A DNA stretch of 64,000 nucleotides from Ascaris suum (lineage: Eukaryota; Nematoda; Chromadorea; Rhabditida; Ascarididae). Position numbers and translations under genes: made by a program. Within the stretch, counting starts at the first letter, position 1. Each line of letters begins with the position of its first letter. Shown here piece by piece: positions 14,101 through 25,486 of this stretch. The notes beneath the pieces are model-generated. The model made no database searches. It was not told the origin of the DNA and saw only the letters and a program-made list of their open reading frames with translations. The stretch lies in NCBI GenBank assembly GCA_013433145.1, contig CM024188.1, forward strand, positions 7,229,001 through 7,293,000, in the 5' to 3' direction.

Positions 14101-15386
14101 GACGTAAGTAAACAAGGAACGGATACCAATTTCACAGAGGACATTACCTTCAGTTCCGATGAGCTTTTCTCATTAAGTTAACCAAAGTGCGAGAAATTTC
14201 TTTCGAAGAATGAAGGTAAGTTTCTTGTTTAATAAACGCCAACAATGGAGCTGTCTTCTTTTATCGTATTGCTTTTAAATCATTCGTCAATTCAGCGATC
14301 TGCGAACAATGCATCGACGAAGCACATTAACTTAGCTATGATTGGTAATGCGATGGCAGTGCCATTTATCTTTAAATTGTGGTGGTCAGTTTTTGAAGTC
14401 GTTTACATGAACTCATCGGTTTCTTTCGTAATACTTTCGTAATGATTCTCTTGTCTTTCAACGAGATCATGAGAGGATCTGTGCTCCAAAATTCCCTGTG
14501 CATCGTTGCTTGGTATCCGAACGTTCACAAAAAAAAAACTTCATTATCCCCCACTGTACTCCGTTCCCTCAATCACAGACGTCCAAGTGGATGATGCCAA
14601 TAGGTGAGTACAAAATACCACATATCAACGATCCAGCGTATGGTGAAGAACGTTTTGCATAACAGCTACATGGAGAGCGCTTGGGAAAAACTGATAATGT
14701 TCCACTGATGCACCGAACTCAACACAGTGTCCTATGGCAACCGTACCAGTCACAACAACTTATGCATTTCCAACACACGCCATCCTAAATTAAAAGAAAT
14801 TGAAACAGAATTTTCGGATGAAAATCTGCTCCTCAGGAGATCGTATAGTGCTTATACGTCGGATCCTTGTCAAATGAGCAAGATATGCGTTTTAAACGGC
14901 GTTTTATTTCTGCTGATGTAGTTAGTCACTCGTTTAATTCTAAAAAGATGCATGCTGCAATCTTTGAATGTCGACTAGTTCGTCGATGAACTGAATTTCC
15001 TTCTAGTCCCGCTTTGAATGTTACGTGTGAATGATGCACAACGTTACACATTATAAGCGTATGCATAATCGTTTTTGGATCAAATTTTTTAGCAATTCGA
15101 CGCAAACACTATAAACTTCAGACGCCGCCGTTTAGGAGACAGTCTTCCGAGTTCCATCACGGATGGCCTTCTACCTTCTGATCTGTACCAGCCAGCGACT
15201 GACTTAAACAAGTTCTGGACTTATAAACTGCAGCCACTTTTATGCAACGTATGTCAAATGTTGCCGTCTACGGAAAGGTACAAAATAAAAACGAGTACCA
15301 AGTAAGAGAATGTTGACTTCGAGAGCTGTTTGGGTTTCAGCGTTGAAAGGTAGAGGTGCGCGCTGCAACGACGAGCGAGCACCCAT
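5152..15386 (-). CDS. Divergent G-protein alpha subunit, 5' half
   Basis: Heterotrimeric G-alpha proteins are membrane-anchored GTPases that couple receptors to effectors. Four exons agree in phase: 15386-15299, 13943-13901, 6102-5973 and 5300-5152. The start reads MGARSS, with Gly2 fit for N-myristoylation but no Cys3. The first exon ends in EVNILLLG and the second supplies TTASGKTTLFRQL, together the beta-1 strand and P-loop. Exons three and four match the family's helical domain: ERKYYKNIILYN aligns with the usual YKxVVYxN segment, and DPLSAEVVAALKALGDD with the SAELAxAIKxLWxD helix; the usual Trp is Gly. The P-loop lacks the canonical GxGES Glu. The third intron junction spans about 7.8 kb. 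The fourth exon ends in phase 2 at a GTAAGT donor, and switch I, DVGGQ, NKxD and TCAT are not found, so the gene is incomplete here. Nematodes carry many divergent chemosensory G-alphas; no specific orthologue is claimed. Confidence 0.8.
6103..13900. other. Very long G-alpha intron
   Basis: This 7.8 kb stretch separates the P-loop exon from the first helical-domain exon of the minus-strand G-alpha gene; AG from one exon plus A from the next gives Arg, keeping the frame. Inside are AT-rich sequence, a poly-C tract near 8200, a short tandem duplication of TATTTGCGATTAAA near 11240-11268 and several plus-strand ORFs of 65-100 codons (6912-7181, 7289-7594, 7598-7795, 11027-11308). None has a family I recognise, a clear first exon or conserved motif, so I treat them as chance ORFs or decayed repeats, not genes. 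Confidence 0.5.
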
Positions 15387-17015
15387 CAATATGCCGAAGT
15401 GTTGGTTGAAGCAGCGTGTCGTTTCGAGGTGAGCAGCAAGCAGATTGCTCACCCCACGCTAAACTGGGATACAATTTACACCGCACATCATACGCTCTCA
15501 TCGCATCGCCTCTGAGATCAATTAGCGGTATTATTACAGGTATTGCTCGTGCCTCGACGGGATGCCTCCTTCACACGTGCATCGCATTGCCGCTTGAAGC
15601 AGCACGCGCCATCGCTAACCGATCCCACATCCGCTTTGAGAACTTCGAGCGTGCTAACAACCTTAGCAGGTTATTAACCTCAACAATGAGCATTCACATA
15701 TGTTACTCCACTACGGTCAAGATCCTTAGGGAATTTGCGTACGCTCACCGGTTCAGAATACAGATTTTGAAAGGCGCATCGAAATGATGCAGGTTGACAG
15801 CTTAGACCATTTGACGATAAATGTCTGTAAAATCGCGAAAACATCGGACGCTTAATGAATGGCTTGTAGCATTGATTGACTGTACCGTCCTTTTCCGATT
15901 ACATCTTTTCGGTAGGTACTCAAAATTCTTCCTTAAGAGCTCCCTGTCTAATAGCGTGTCTTAGCTGTGTTCTTGAGTAGGTATTTTCCTCTTCTGAACG
16001 AACAAGATTCAACTAATGTGATAGATAGGAGCTAAATTTGTCCTGACTTGGTGTTCACCTCCAAAAAGTTTTTGCCCATAAAGTTTACTAAATGTGTAGA
16101 TCCCTTCCCGTTTCATTTTCCAATGGAAATCGGATAAGAAGGTTGGGAAAAGAGGATAGTTCGGCACAGATAAAAATAATCAACTAATACTGAGGTGGTT
16201 CATGACGGAAGAGTGCAAAATGCCCACGATACACGAGACGTAACCCGACACATTGTGCAGATACGGTTACTGTCCCAACTTGCCCTATTAAACTATTCTG
16301 TTAGCACAACCAATGAGTGCCGATATGCACATGAATTATAGTAATCCTCTCCTCAGCCGTTTTATAAGCCAAGCAGTGAGCCCGTATATGCAACAGGTGC
16401 TTTGCCTCTTTCCGGTCAATGCGTTCACTAACGACTTCCTTGAAAACGTCAAGCGGACCGGCTTTGTACTGCACCTAATTCTCGAAAATTGCAATCCGAG
16501 TATGTAACTGACTAACGCTGTATGTGAACAGATATGAAATATCATATTTTATAGTAAGACAGTAGGAAGAAGAAATCACAGATTTTAGGCAGGATGACTC
16601 ACCAATCCTTTGAGGACACTGTACACGCACGATACAATTGTTTGCATAACACAATGGAAATGAGAACCTACCAGAAGGCAAGATATGGGGGAGGGGCGGG
16701 AAGGAGCATATTTAGCTGGCACGACTAAAAAATTGCGAGAAATGATGAAACTTCCCTTTTGAGTATTTGACTTTTTTTGGTTTCTTTAACTAACTCTATT
16801 TTCTGGCAAATTTTCTGAACCTCTCTTATATGGTTTCATCTTGAGAACGAAGAAAGAGTGAATAATAAAAAACGGGAAAAAAATCAAAATTTCAATGAAT
16901 GCGCGCGATCTTTTGCTAATTCTACACTAAAAAGTGATTTTTTTTTTCGAAAATGGATACCAAAGACAGTAAAAGTTTAAACGTTTCTTTCGATTGCAGT
17001 TTTTATTGACTTATG

Positions 17016-17082
<67 letters not shown>

Positions 17083-17741
17083 CTAGAATAAAAATAAGAT
17101 AAGGACACAATCAAATACGGACACATGTGCAGTGATAATCGGCAGCCGAGCTTCGCGAACGATTTGGCTCGACCGCGTCACACAAAACACTGCACCTCGT
17201 AGCCCACATGAAACATCCAACGTTGAAAATACACAATACGCAAATTCCTCTTTCATTTTCCGCAAATCAGAAACATTGCGGGGGATATCGCTCCATTATG
17301 CACAGGTTTAATTTAAATGTTAGTTAAAACGTAAATCTGAATGCTTCTTCCGAGTACTTTGATAAACTTCTGGAAAACTGCGTGCGAAGGTTTTAAACGC
17401 AGACAACGGAGCAGCCCTACAATAGGAGAAAAACACTACTAGTTCACTAAGAAGTAAACGAAATCGACGACAACCTTAATTTTTTTTTAAAAACGGCTAG
17501 TTACACCAAGTAGCGAATGTTGGATGCTTCATCGACTGTCCAGCACGTATGCTGGACTAACTTTAACCTCATCCGCCAGAAGAGCAGCCCATTGGTGGCG
17601 CGCTTATTCCCGAGCTTCTTGGTAACCGGCCTATCTGACGATGACGCCGATTTTCGTCACCTGAATGCAGATTAATAAACAAGAAGAAACCACCTAGCAC
17701 AGAGAACTCTTCAAAAATGGCGGATAAAACTACAGGTTCTA
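15387..17741. other. Upstream region of G-alpha, no secure gene
   Basis: This interval lies 5' of the G-alpha start on the minus strand. It is somewhat GC-richer than its surroundings near 15.4-15.8 kb, where a 123-codon plus-strand ORF runs away from the G-alpha start; its composition shows no domain and I do not call it. The interval also holds an (AT)n array and a GC-rich segment at 17.5-17.7 kb that could be an old repeat. Nothing else could be supported. Confidence 0.4.
17021..17080. repeat. (AT)30 microsatellite
   Basis: Sixty bases of uninterrupted AT dinucleotide, preceded by GCGCGC. Length is likely polymorphic and prone to assembly error. Confidence 0.98.
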
Positions 17742-20700
17742 TTAGTCGTTGGTTTTCGCAGATATTAACATCACTGCAGCCATTTCGCTTGTGCAGAAAG
17801 GGACCACATTTGAAACGTCTTCAAAGTTCCAGTAGATGAGTCCCTTTAACAGCTCGCCCTGAAATACCACCAACTTCTAGAATACCTCGATCCATCCATC
17901 CTACAGAACATACTTCCTCCTTGAAGGTTTCTTTGTGGAATATTCAAGAAAATATCACATTCACTTACACATAGTACAAACTTCACCTCCACAAGTGTAA
18001 CGACGCAAATTTTCAACCACACAACAAACGTACGCAGGTGCCCACAAGCAAGCGCGCATACGCACACACACGTTCCCATGACAAATGTTATAGCTGGAAA
18101 ATGGTGCTTCTGCGTGGCAGTTTTAGCAGGAGGATCGGACAGAACGAAGGACGGCTTTTAACCGCAACATGTCATCACTGTTGTGGTTGTGCTCCTCAAT
18201 AACCTGCATCACAGCAAATGGAAGTCGATCTTGAGCATGGCGGTGATGTGCTCGTTTGTATTTTTGGACAATAAACCATGTCGGATGGATGCTTCGGAAT
18301 GAATGTAAACCCTATGGCGAAAACTACCCGTAGTAGAAAATACATGGAACGGTTTTAACCAAGAAATTTTTTAACCATGGTTGTGCACCTTAAAATCAAT
18401 TCGATCTAATTAAAGGACAACTAAGCAAAAACTTGGCATGGAATTTATTCAAAAGGTTCTCGCAAAAATCGACAATGGCTCGATTTTAAAAAAAGGAACG
18501 AAAAAATTTCCAGAGAAGGAGGTAAATCCAGGTATTTGTCAGCTAATACGTCACTAGTTCGACCCTATTTAGCCGAACACGAAAGTTAAATGAGGCATTT
18601 ATCCAATTACAGTGTGTGAAAAACATGTTTAAACGCAGTAGTTCTGTAGGAAATCACCACAGTTGCAAAACTTTACCATATGACGGGCCTCCTGGACCAC
18701 CGCTTCCTGGCCAACGACCCCCTCCTCCAGTGCCGAAACCAGTACCCCTACCAGCGCGGAACCTGTCTCTCGGATCCGACTGACTTTCATCGCCACCAAG
18801 AAATGGTCCAAAAAGAGACCGAAAACTGAAATGCAAAAAACTGTATTAAATGGTGTCGTCCTAACTTCACTTCCGACTTTATCGAAACGTAAGCAACCTT
18901 CGACTACACTTGCACACGAACAAATTTCCACAATCAAATGCGTAAATAGCTGATTTGGGGGGGGGGGGGGGAGAGGGGGGGAGGGCTTCAAAGCAACGAA
19001 TTCTGCCATTTCAATGAAGCCAACCTCGATTTGCACAGCAACGCCAAACTCCATCACAAATTGGTCAACTTTTCCTCATTCAGTTTCAAAAAAAATTTCA
19101 CTCCGATCGGAACGAAATTAAAGCTAAAACTTTGCAAATCGTGTGCTTAATATTAGAAAAATAAAATTACAGCACTTTAAGTGCTCAATAACTTCGCCCT
19201 TATATCGTCCTCCACAAAACTAACTAGAATTCTTGAAAATGGAAAATTATTACGAAGCGCCAAGTAAGGAGGAAATTCATTAATGGAGACTTTCCACAAT
19301 TGAAAGAAGCTTTGCCAGTAATGAAAGTAATCTCGCAGTGAACTACCCGTATATTGAGAGAAACAATTTCAATCAAAAAAGAAAAAAAATGTGCTGAAAC
19401 TTGAAAAAAAATTATCTTTTCAGTGAAATTCAAGGAGGCAACAATTTTGATTCCGGCAACCCTTTCATTTTTACAGTCGTTACTTACGAACGGCACCGAC
19501 CTGAGCAAAATCGAAATTCACCCATCAGTTTATTAACTGACCACAAATTCATTCGCAATAGCTACGAAAAATATGCATCGACATATGTGACGAGTAATAA
19601 TTTTGCCTTGATAAGCGAGGTAATGATATGGGGATCTGAATTCAACCTCAACAGAGAACAAATCGAACATAAGCACGAAACACTTACAAAAGAATTACGA
19701 AAGCGAATAAGTGAAGAATTCCATCGAGGAAAGAGTTTCTTGCTTCAACTATATTGCCCTCTGAAAGAAAATAATATTCACGTACTTCGCAATTACAATA
19801 TTGACGGACGCATTTACCTGTCCTTCTTCATATACGCAAAAGCGACCTTAAGTAACGCAGACTAGATTGGCCAGCCTACTTAGTTTCCTTCTGCAATTCT
19901 CGTGAAAGCACAACAATATCGGCGACCTCCTACCCCTCTTCCAATCCCCACTCTTTATCTGCGAATAGCCGCATGACATACTATTTGCGCTTCGAATTAA
20001 GTAGTAAGGAGAATGCCACAGCCAATCGATAAAGGCACCCATTCATACGTAAACCTTCATGTTGTCACGATGAGCAGCAGATGCGGCCGATGTTGTGTGG
20101 AGATATGTGTGGAGATACTTCCTAGGTCTTAGTTCTGGCCGCGCCGCATATTGTTCTGCAGGGAGCAGACTTCCACTGCAGACGGAAATATTCGATGATT
20201 GAAAGACAAGGAAGGTTTCCGGATACGGGTAGGTCACAAGAAATTCAAGAGGGCAGAAGGCGGGGCGCGGGGCTGGTGAAATGACGGGGTTGGTGCGGGG
20301 AGGGGCAAAGAAGGTTTGCTCACGTAGTGAAGAAAGCTGATCGTCACGTAGAAGAGATCTGTTGAAATGAGGAAACTTACGTGAGTCAATATAAGGCATC
20401 TGTTGTGAAGGTGTGATCAGCCTAAAAATTGATTAATTACACATTAGTAAAACTCGTATAATCAAATCCAATCACCACCTTATAAATCGAACAATCTACG
20501 AAGGCAATAATAATCCTAGCAAAAGATGCTAAAGTGCACGCCATGATCACTGATATACCCAACGCTTCTAAATGAATGAAATACACTCGTATGTTCGTTG
20601 ACAAGAAAAAAAAAACCGAAATTTAAGGAGAAAGAAGATGAAATTTTAGCTGGGAATGTGAAGTTTACTAGCGAAAGTAAGTTTTTGCATTTCACAGGTG

Positions 20701-22824
20701 AAAAATCTATCTTTCATAAGGAAACCATTGATATTTTAAGAGCGTTTTGCTTAATTACACCTGAAGCGGATGTAATGTCTTGACCATTCATCTTCTGCCT
20801 CTCGCGAAAGGCAAAGGTATGTGATACAAAGTTAGGAGGATTTGAGGCGATATCAGTTCTAAATGAAAATAACAGTAAATAAATCAATATAACATAATCC
20901 ATCACCTCTTTGAATAAGAGGAAGAGTGGACAATGTTGAATGTCACTACCTTAGCCTCTCATCCCCTCCCCGCTTACTGAAATCTAGTACAAAGAAGCCA
21001 CTACCACCTCCCTTCCCCTTTTATTCCGAACCCCCACGAACGAAACCTCCCACCCCCACCCCCTCACCACCCTGAACTAAGGAGTGTAGCATCTACGCCA
21101 CTATAGCCTCCTCCGACAAATGCCCACAAGAAATGCATGACGTAGTCATCAAGTGGACTTCCACCAAGACTTTCGCAGGCAAAGGCGGGAAATTTGAAAT
21201 TTGATTAGCGGCACAATACATGCGTACTGCACCCTCTGTGCGCATCAAACCACACCGTTGCTGTGCGCGCGTAAGTGCACTGGAAGCAGAGTTCTCTAGT
21301 TATGCGGGGTTTTGATTGAATGAGTTTCGATCTATTCGTATGGCAGGGAAGTCCTTTACGCCGCATGTATGAAGTGTGGAGTGCGGCTTTTAATGACACT
21401 TTCCGTATGCAGGTGAATTTAATTAACCGTGCTGAAGTTGGAGGCTGGTTGAATAGAGTGTTACATTAGCGTAATTGATTCTTTGTTGAAACGTGAAAAC
21501 GCTTGACGCTTACTTCATTCTTTCGCAAATTGGTGCTGCAGGTCAATGTCCCACGAGTGCTTTTTTCTCTCATATTTGCTGGCGATCGCCCTAAAAGACC
21601 TAGTCAGCTGTTGCAAACTTTACGCTGGTGATGTAATTGACTCTTTACTTCATTATAAAATACTGCGTCAAATTATGCTTCCGCTTGAAACGTGTTCACG
21701 ATTTCGGTAGTTCGGTATATATCATCGAGGAGTGCTTCGTTTTACACCAAAATTTTTCTCTACGTTTAAATGATATAGCTAAAGAAGAAACGATGAAGAA
21801 TCTAGATGTTGATGTAAGCACCAACCTCAGCTGTCATCGTTGTGGACGGCTGCTTCCGTAGCCAAATTGTTTTCCTCGTATCATGAGCACAGAAAATTAC
21901 CGGAACACTTGTTGCTTTATGTCATCCCATTTTTGAATATTATACATCAGTTTGATTGACATTTGTGAAAAAGGATATCAGCATAGTTGAACAGGTACAG
22001 CAGAATCTGATTTGAGATAGAATTGCGGCTCTTTTCTGTTCCATGAACTGATGCAGCTCAACTATTAGTGACGGCTTCGTACTTTTCATTTAAAACTGTC
22101 GTGTCTGGCGGCGGCAGCATGAAGAGGAGACAGAGTGTGGGGAGAAGGCAGGAGCCGATAAGCGAAACAGAAGTAGTTTATGGGGGGGGGGGGGGGGGAA
22201 GCCATGGCCTCCAAGAAGGATCGAACCAAAGACATCCAAACGAACCGAAACCCGACTTATATACGCCCCAGATATCGCCTGGGGCGGCGTAAGAGCACAT
22301 AAGTCGTTCAGTGACATTATGTGATGAACGATAAATGAGAGTCGACTGTACGGGTAAATATAATCACTTCAGTGTTGGATCACAAGTAGATATTTTGGGT
22401 TGACTCTTCGGTGCCATATAACTCAACGAAAACCTCTCTGATATCGTAGATCTCAGTGCGACCAACTGATGTCGTAGATCTGTGGTTCTAGGCCATTAGA
22501 ACTTTTTTTTGGAATCGGGGTAAAGGATGTTTTTCCAGTATAATATTTACGTTGCTTTCGAGGCAACACCTGCCCTAAATCGAAAAGAGGATAGCAAATC
22601 GAACTAATATTCTTAATTCGCTCGCTTTCAAGAATGTTCCTGTCTGGGAGTCTTACGTTGCGGTTTTGGCGTGCAATAAGTCTTGTTTGAAGCGTTTCCT
22701 GGAGCAGTGTGACCTGTCCATTGTGTGCACTACGCAAGTTATAATTACCTGCACGACAAAGATTTGTTAAGTCTTGTGATTCCTTTTGCGCCTTAATTTG
22801 AGTTTTGAATTCATTACGTGCCAT
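17742..22824 (-). CDS. Tentative Gly/Pro/Arg-rich protein gene
   Basis: No family recognised. The best-supported block is three exons, 20399-20227, 20175-20119 and 18825-18677, joined in matching phases (2/2, 2/2); the first intron is 51 bp, a typical nematode size, and acceptors are GTCTGCAG and GCATTTCAG. They encode a basic, proline-rich stretch followed by RFRAGRGTGFGTGGGGRWPG, a low-complexity RGG-like segment often seen in RNA-binding proteins. Possible upstream exons are 22824-about 22750 (starts MARNEFKTQIK, ends at G|GTAATT), 21169-21071 and 20858-20761, the last two phase-compatible with each other. Possible downstream exons are 18093-17987 and 17858-17742 (stop TAA), phase-compatible but partly made of GT-rich simple sequence. 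Several joins between these blocks do not agree in phase, so exons are missing or wrong. It could be two genes. Confidence 0.4.
18957..18970. repeat. Poly-G tract
   Basis: Fourteen G followed by more interrupted G runs. On the minus strand it falls in the putative intron upstream of the glycine-rich exon, so it is not part of that coding sequence. Confidence 0.9.
22182..22198. repeat. Poly-G tract in a possible old repeat
   Basis: Seventeen G inside a GC-rich block (about 22080-22310) that also has a GCCCCAG...CTGGGGC inverted pair at 22265-22285 and a GGTTCGATCC-like string on the minus strand. The string resembles a pol III B box, but no A box or cloverleaf is visible, so a decayed SINE is only a possibility. 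Confidence 0.6.
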
Positions 22825-25440
22825 ATGCTACATTTATTGTTGTTGTCATTAGCTAAGATCACAGATAATTTTGCAGCAGCGCACGGCTAATTACTGTCAA
22901 CAGATATCACCGACTATAGGAAAGAGAGGGATGAGTAGTAGGTTCCATTAGAACTAGCATAGCCGAGGTGGAGTTCCATCGTTGAAGTCACCGTTGTCTG
23001 TATGCCAGGTGAATGGTTTAATCGGTTTATCGAGTAATAGGAGGTTGTCTTCTTTGCCATAAGTCACTCTTTGAACATGTGCGGGAATCGTAAAAGCCGT
23101 AAGCCACAAAGAGGTTTACAAACGGGCAACGCAGTGCATGATCCACGAACTTGTATGACGTAAGCTAGCACAGTCCATGCATCTTGCTTCGGCGTACACC
23201 TGGCTTACAACACGAAGCTGATAGAAAAGCTCGCCCAAGTCAACACGACGTAAGGAATCAGGTGATTAGACATACGCTGATAACAACAACAACTATTACG
23301 TGCAATACAAGAAAACGTATGGATATGCGTTTAAAAACAGATGAAAGCGGGAATAAGCAGGTGGAGAGACTGTGTTCACAAAAATGCAATGAACCTGTAT
23401 AGGAGCGTGGACAGGTCATACTGCTCCAGAAGATGCTTAAAGCAACACTGACAAGAAGCCATAACCTCTTCAAATGGTGGGGAATTGCAAAATTTTGCTG
23501 TCGAATGCGACCACAAATTAAACTTTTTTATTCAGCGCAATATTTATGCAGCTGTTGACCACATGAGAAAAAACGTAGGCAGCATTTTTTTGTTATATTC
23601 TAAACACTAACTCAAAAATTAGTTGAATGAGAATTACAAAAAGCGCGTAGCGTTTCAAGTTGCTCAATGATATGTATTCTTGAGTGTATTTATTCTGCAG
23701 TTTATTGCAAATTACTTGAAGTGTTGTTTGTTGTCTTCCGGTTACAGATGGATTACATTACATCCTAAATACTGAATACAAGCCCCATTCTAAATTGGTA
23801 CGAAGTGAATCTGCGTCGAGCAGACTCCTAACGGGCAGCTTGTTTTCACGTTTATGAGGATGGATACAAACCATATTACTGCAACTAGTGGTGACACCTC
23901 CTGGTTACCGTTGATTAGGGTGATCGCGTGCATTGAAGGCCATCACCTTACCACCTCGACCACGCATTCATCCTAATTCAAGAGCACAAACATAAAGCAG
24001 TCGCGCTTGCTAGGTGCTAATCTTCACACTAATGGCCAAACTGGATTGTCCATCTTATGTAAGTGTTATTTTCGAGCCGTGCATTTCGGGCTTTTCGTAC
24101 TTAGCCAGATGTATAAGAAAAAAAGCGAGAAACTGCGCTAGTATTTGCTTCGGTGCGTTCATGTTTGCTTCGCTGGTTTTTATGCATTGTACATTCGAAG
24201 GTGGTGAGCGGAGCGGTTGTCGCTGAAGGGTAGCCTGCTTCATAGGCAGCGCAAATAGAGTTTGAAAGTCTGCTGTCTAAAAGAATTCGTAGGTAAAAGT
24301 TCAGTCGTCGCAGAAGTTGTCCACATCTTTGAGTTCATGTTGATAGATGTTTTCCCACTAACGAAACACGGTCTACAGGTGAGTGGCAGTTAGGTTTTAT
24401 AGAGCCACCGTTTACCGAAAATCTCTGTTTCGTTAGGTGGCAGGGATTGAAAGAGTTGCAGCATAAAGTTTGAGACTTTGGTGTCTTCGTTGATAATAAC
24501 CTTTCTTTTAAGCAGCGCATGGTTTAATAAGATTACGCAAACGACATTTCTGCGCTGCAGTCAATTTACTGAACTTATAAAGGGGCTTATTTAAACAAAA
24601 GAGAGGTCATGATCTACACTCACGCACTTTGGGTTAACCGCTGCTCAATTCTATAACAGAGGTTTTTTGACCTGAGAACATCTCAGGTGGCTAAACTTTT
24701 GCAGAAATCTCAACATTTTTTCGTCAAATTGGTACTGCCCCATGACGGAATAAAAAATCAGAAATATAAAGACCACGAGGAAAATCTGAAATATACGTAT
24801 TAGGCACTTAAAAACTGGATGTACAGCTATTCGCAGAACAAAGCAAGAATATATAACGACATTCTATACTATTTCGGATCGTATGGTATCAGTTTTCGCT
24901 TCACTATTGTGGATTTGTGTCTGCTGCGTGCTTATTTTTGTGACCTCTTCAAGCATGGCATGAGATATGTCATGCGGTTATCTCACTAGTCACGAGTTCA
25001 CCACTTGGAACTTCCTCTTTATTGCATTAGATAATCTCGCCACCAGTGGTTCGAAGGTATGTTGAATGAATCAGGTCCGGCACTAATAGTGACAGCTAGC
25101 AAAATTAGATGAATTCACGATCCTGTACTGGTACTTCCATTGCCCGGCTATACTTGTTTTGCTTGTGTGCCGTGCTGTATACGTACTGCTGTCTGGCACT
25201 TTTAATATTTCTTTGTAAGTCCCGTCCTTTCGTTTTCCAAGTCATTTTGAGCTATAAAGTCTTTCAGAGTTCCGTTAACCTCTTCAATCAGATTCTTCTG
25301 AAGTCTCATCACTGCCCTCACCAAGCCTTGAAAAACTTTCCACCTATTGTCTTTTCCTCTTCTCTGTGCATACGCTTCTCACATGAGACTAAACTTAAAC
25401 TGTAACGTTCTCGATATGAGGCATAAGCAAAACATTCGAA
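22825..25440. other. Intergenic, no secure gene
   Basis: Between the putative minus-strand gene and MIOS, which are transcribed divergently. ORFs at 23184-23402, 24014-24226 and 25109-25405 have no recognisable domain and no supported splice partners. Promoters of both neighbours would be expected here, but I see no distinctive element. Confidence 0.4.
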
Positions 25441-25445
25441 TTCAG
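25441..25445 (+). promoter_or_regulatory. mios: Possible trans-splice acceptor of mios
   Basis: The string GAATTCAG ends at 25445, 42 bases before the chosen MIOS start codon, with no intervening ATG. In nematodes this arrangement is typical of a spliced-leader acceptor. It could also be an ordinary cis acceptor of a 5' UTR exon. Confidence 0.4.
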
Positions 25446-25486
25446 CAAACGAGGAAATCTGCGCGGGATTCATTACGTGTACGCGG

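Noticed and set aside
15416..15787. 123-codon ORF upstream of G-alpha
   Set aside because: It runs antisense, away from a well-supported start, with no motif; probably chance in a GC-richer patch.
19401..19865. 154-codon plus-strand ORF, the longest in the window
   Set aside because: It follows TTTTCAG but has no recognisable domain or partner exon, and one ORF of this length is roughly expected by chance in 64 kb of AT-rich DNA.
22080..22310. SINE or tRNA-derived element with a B-box-like GGTTCGATCC
   Set aside because: No A box, terminator or target duplication could be seen; left as a possible decayed repeat only.
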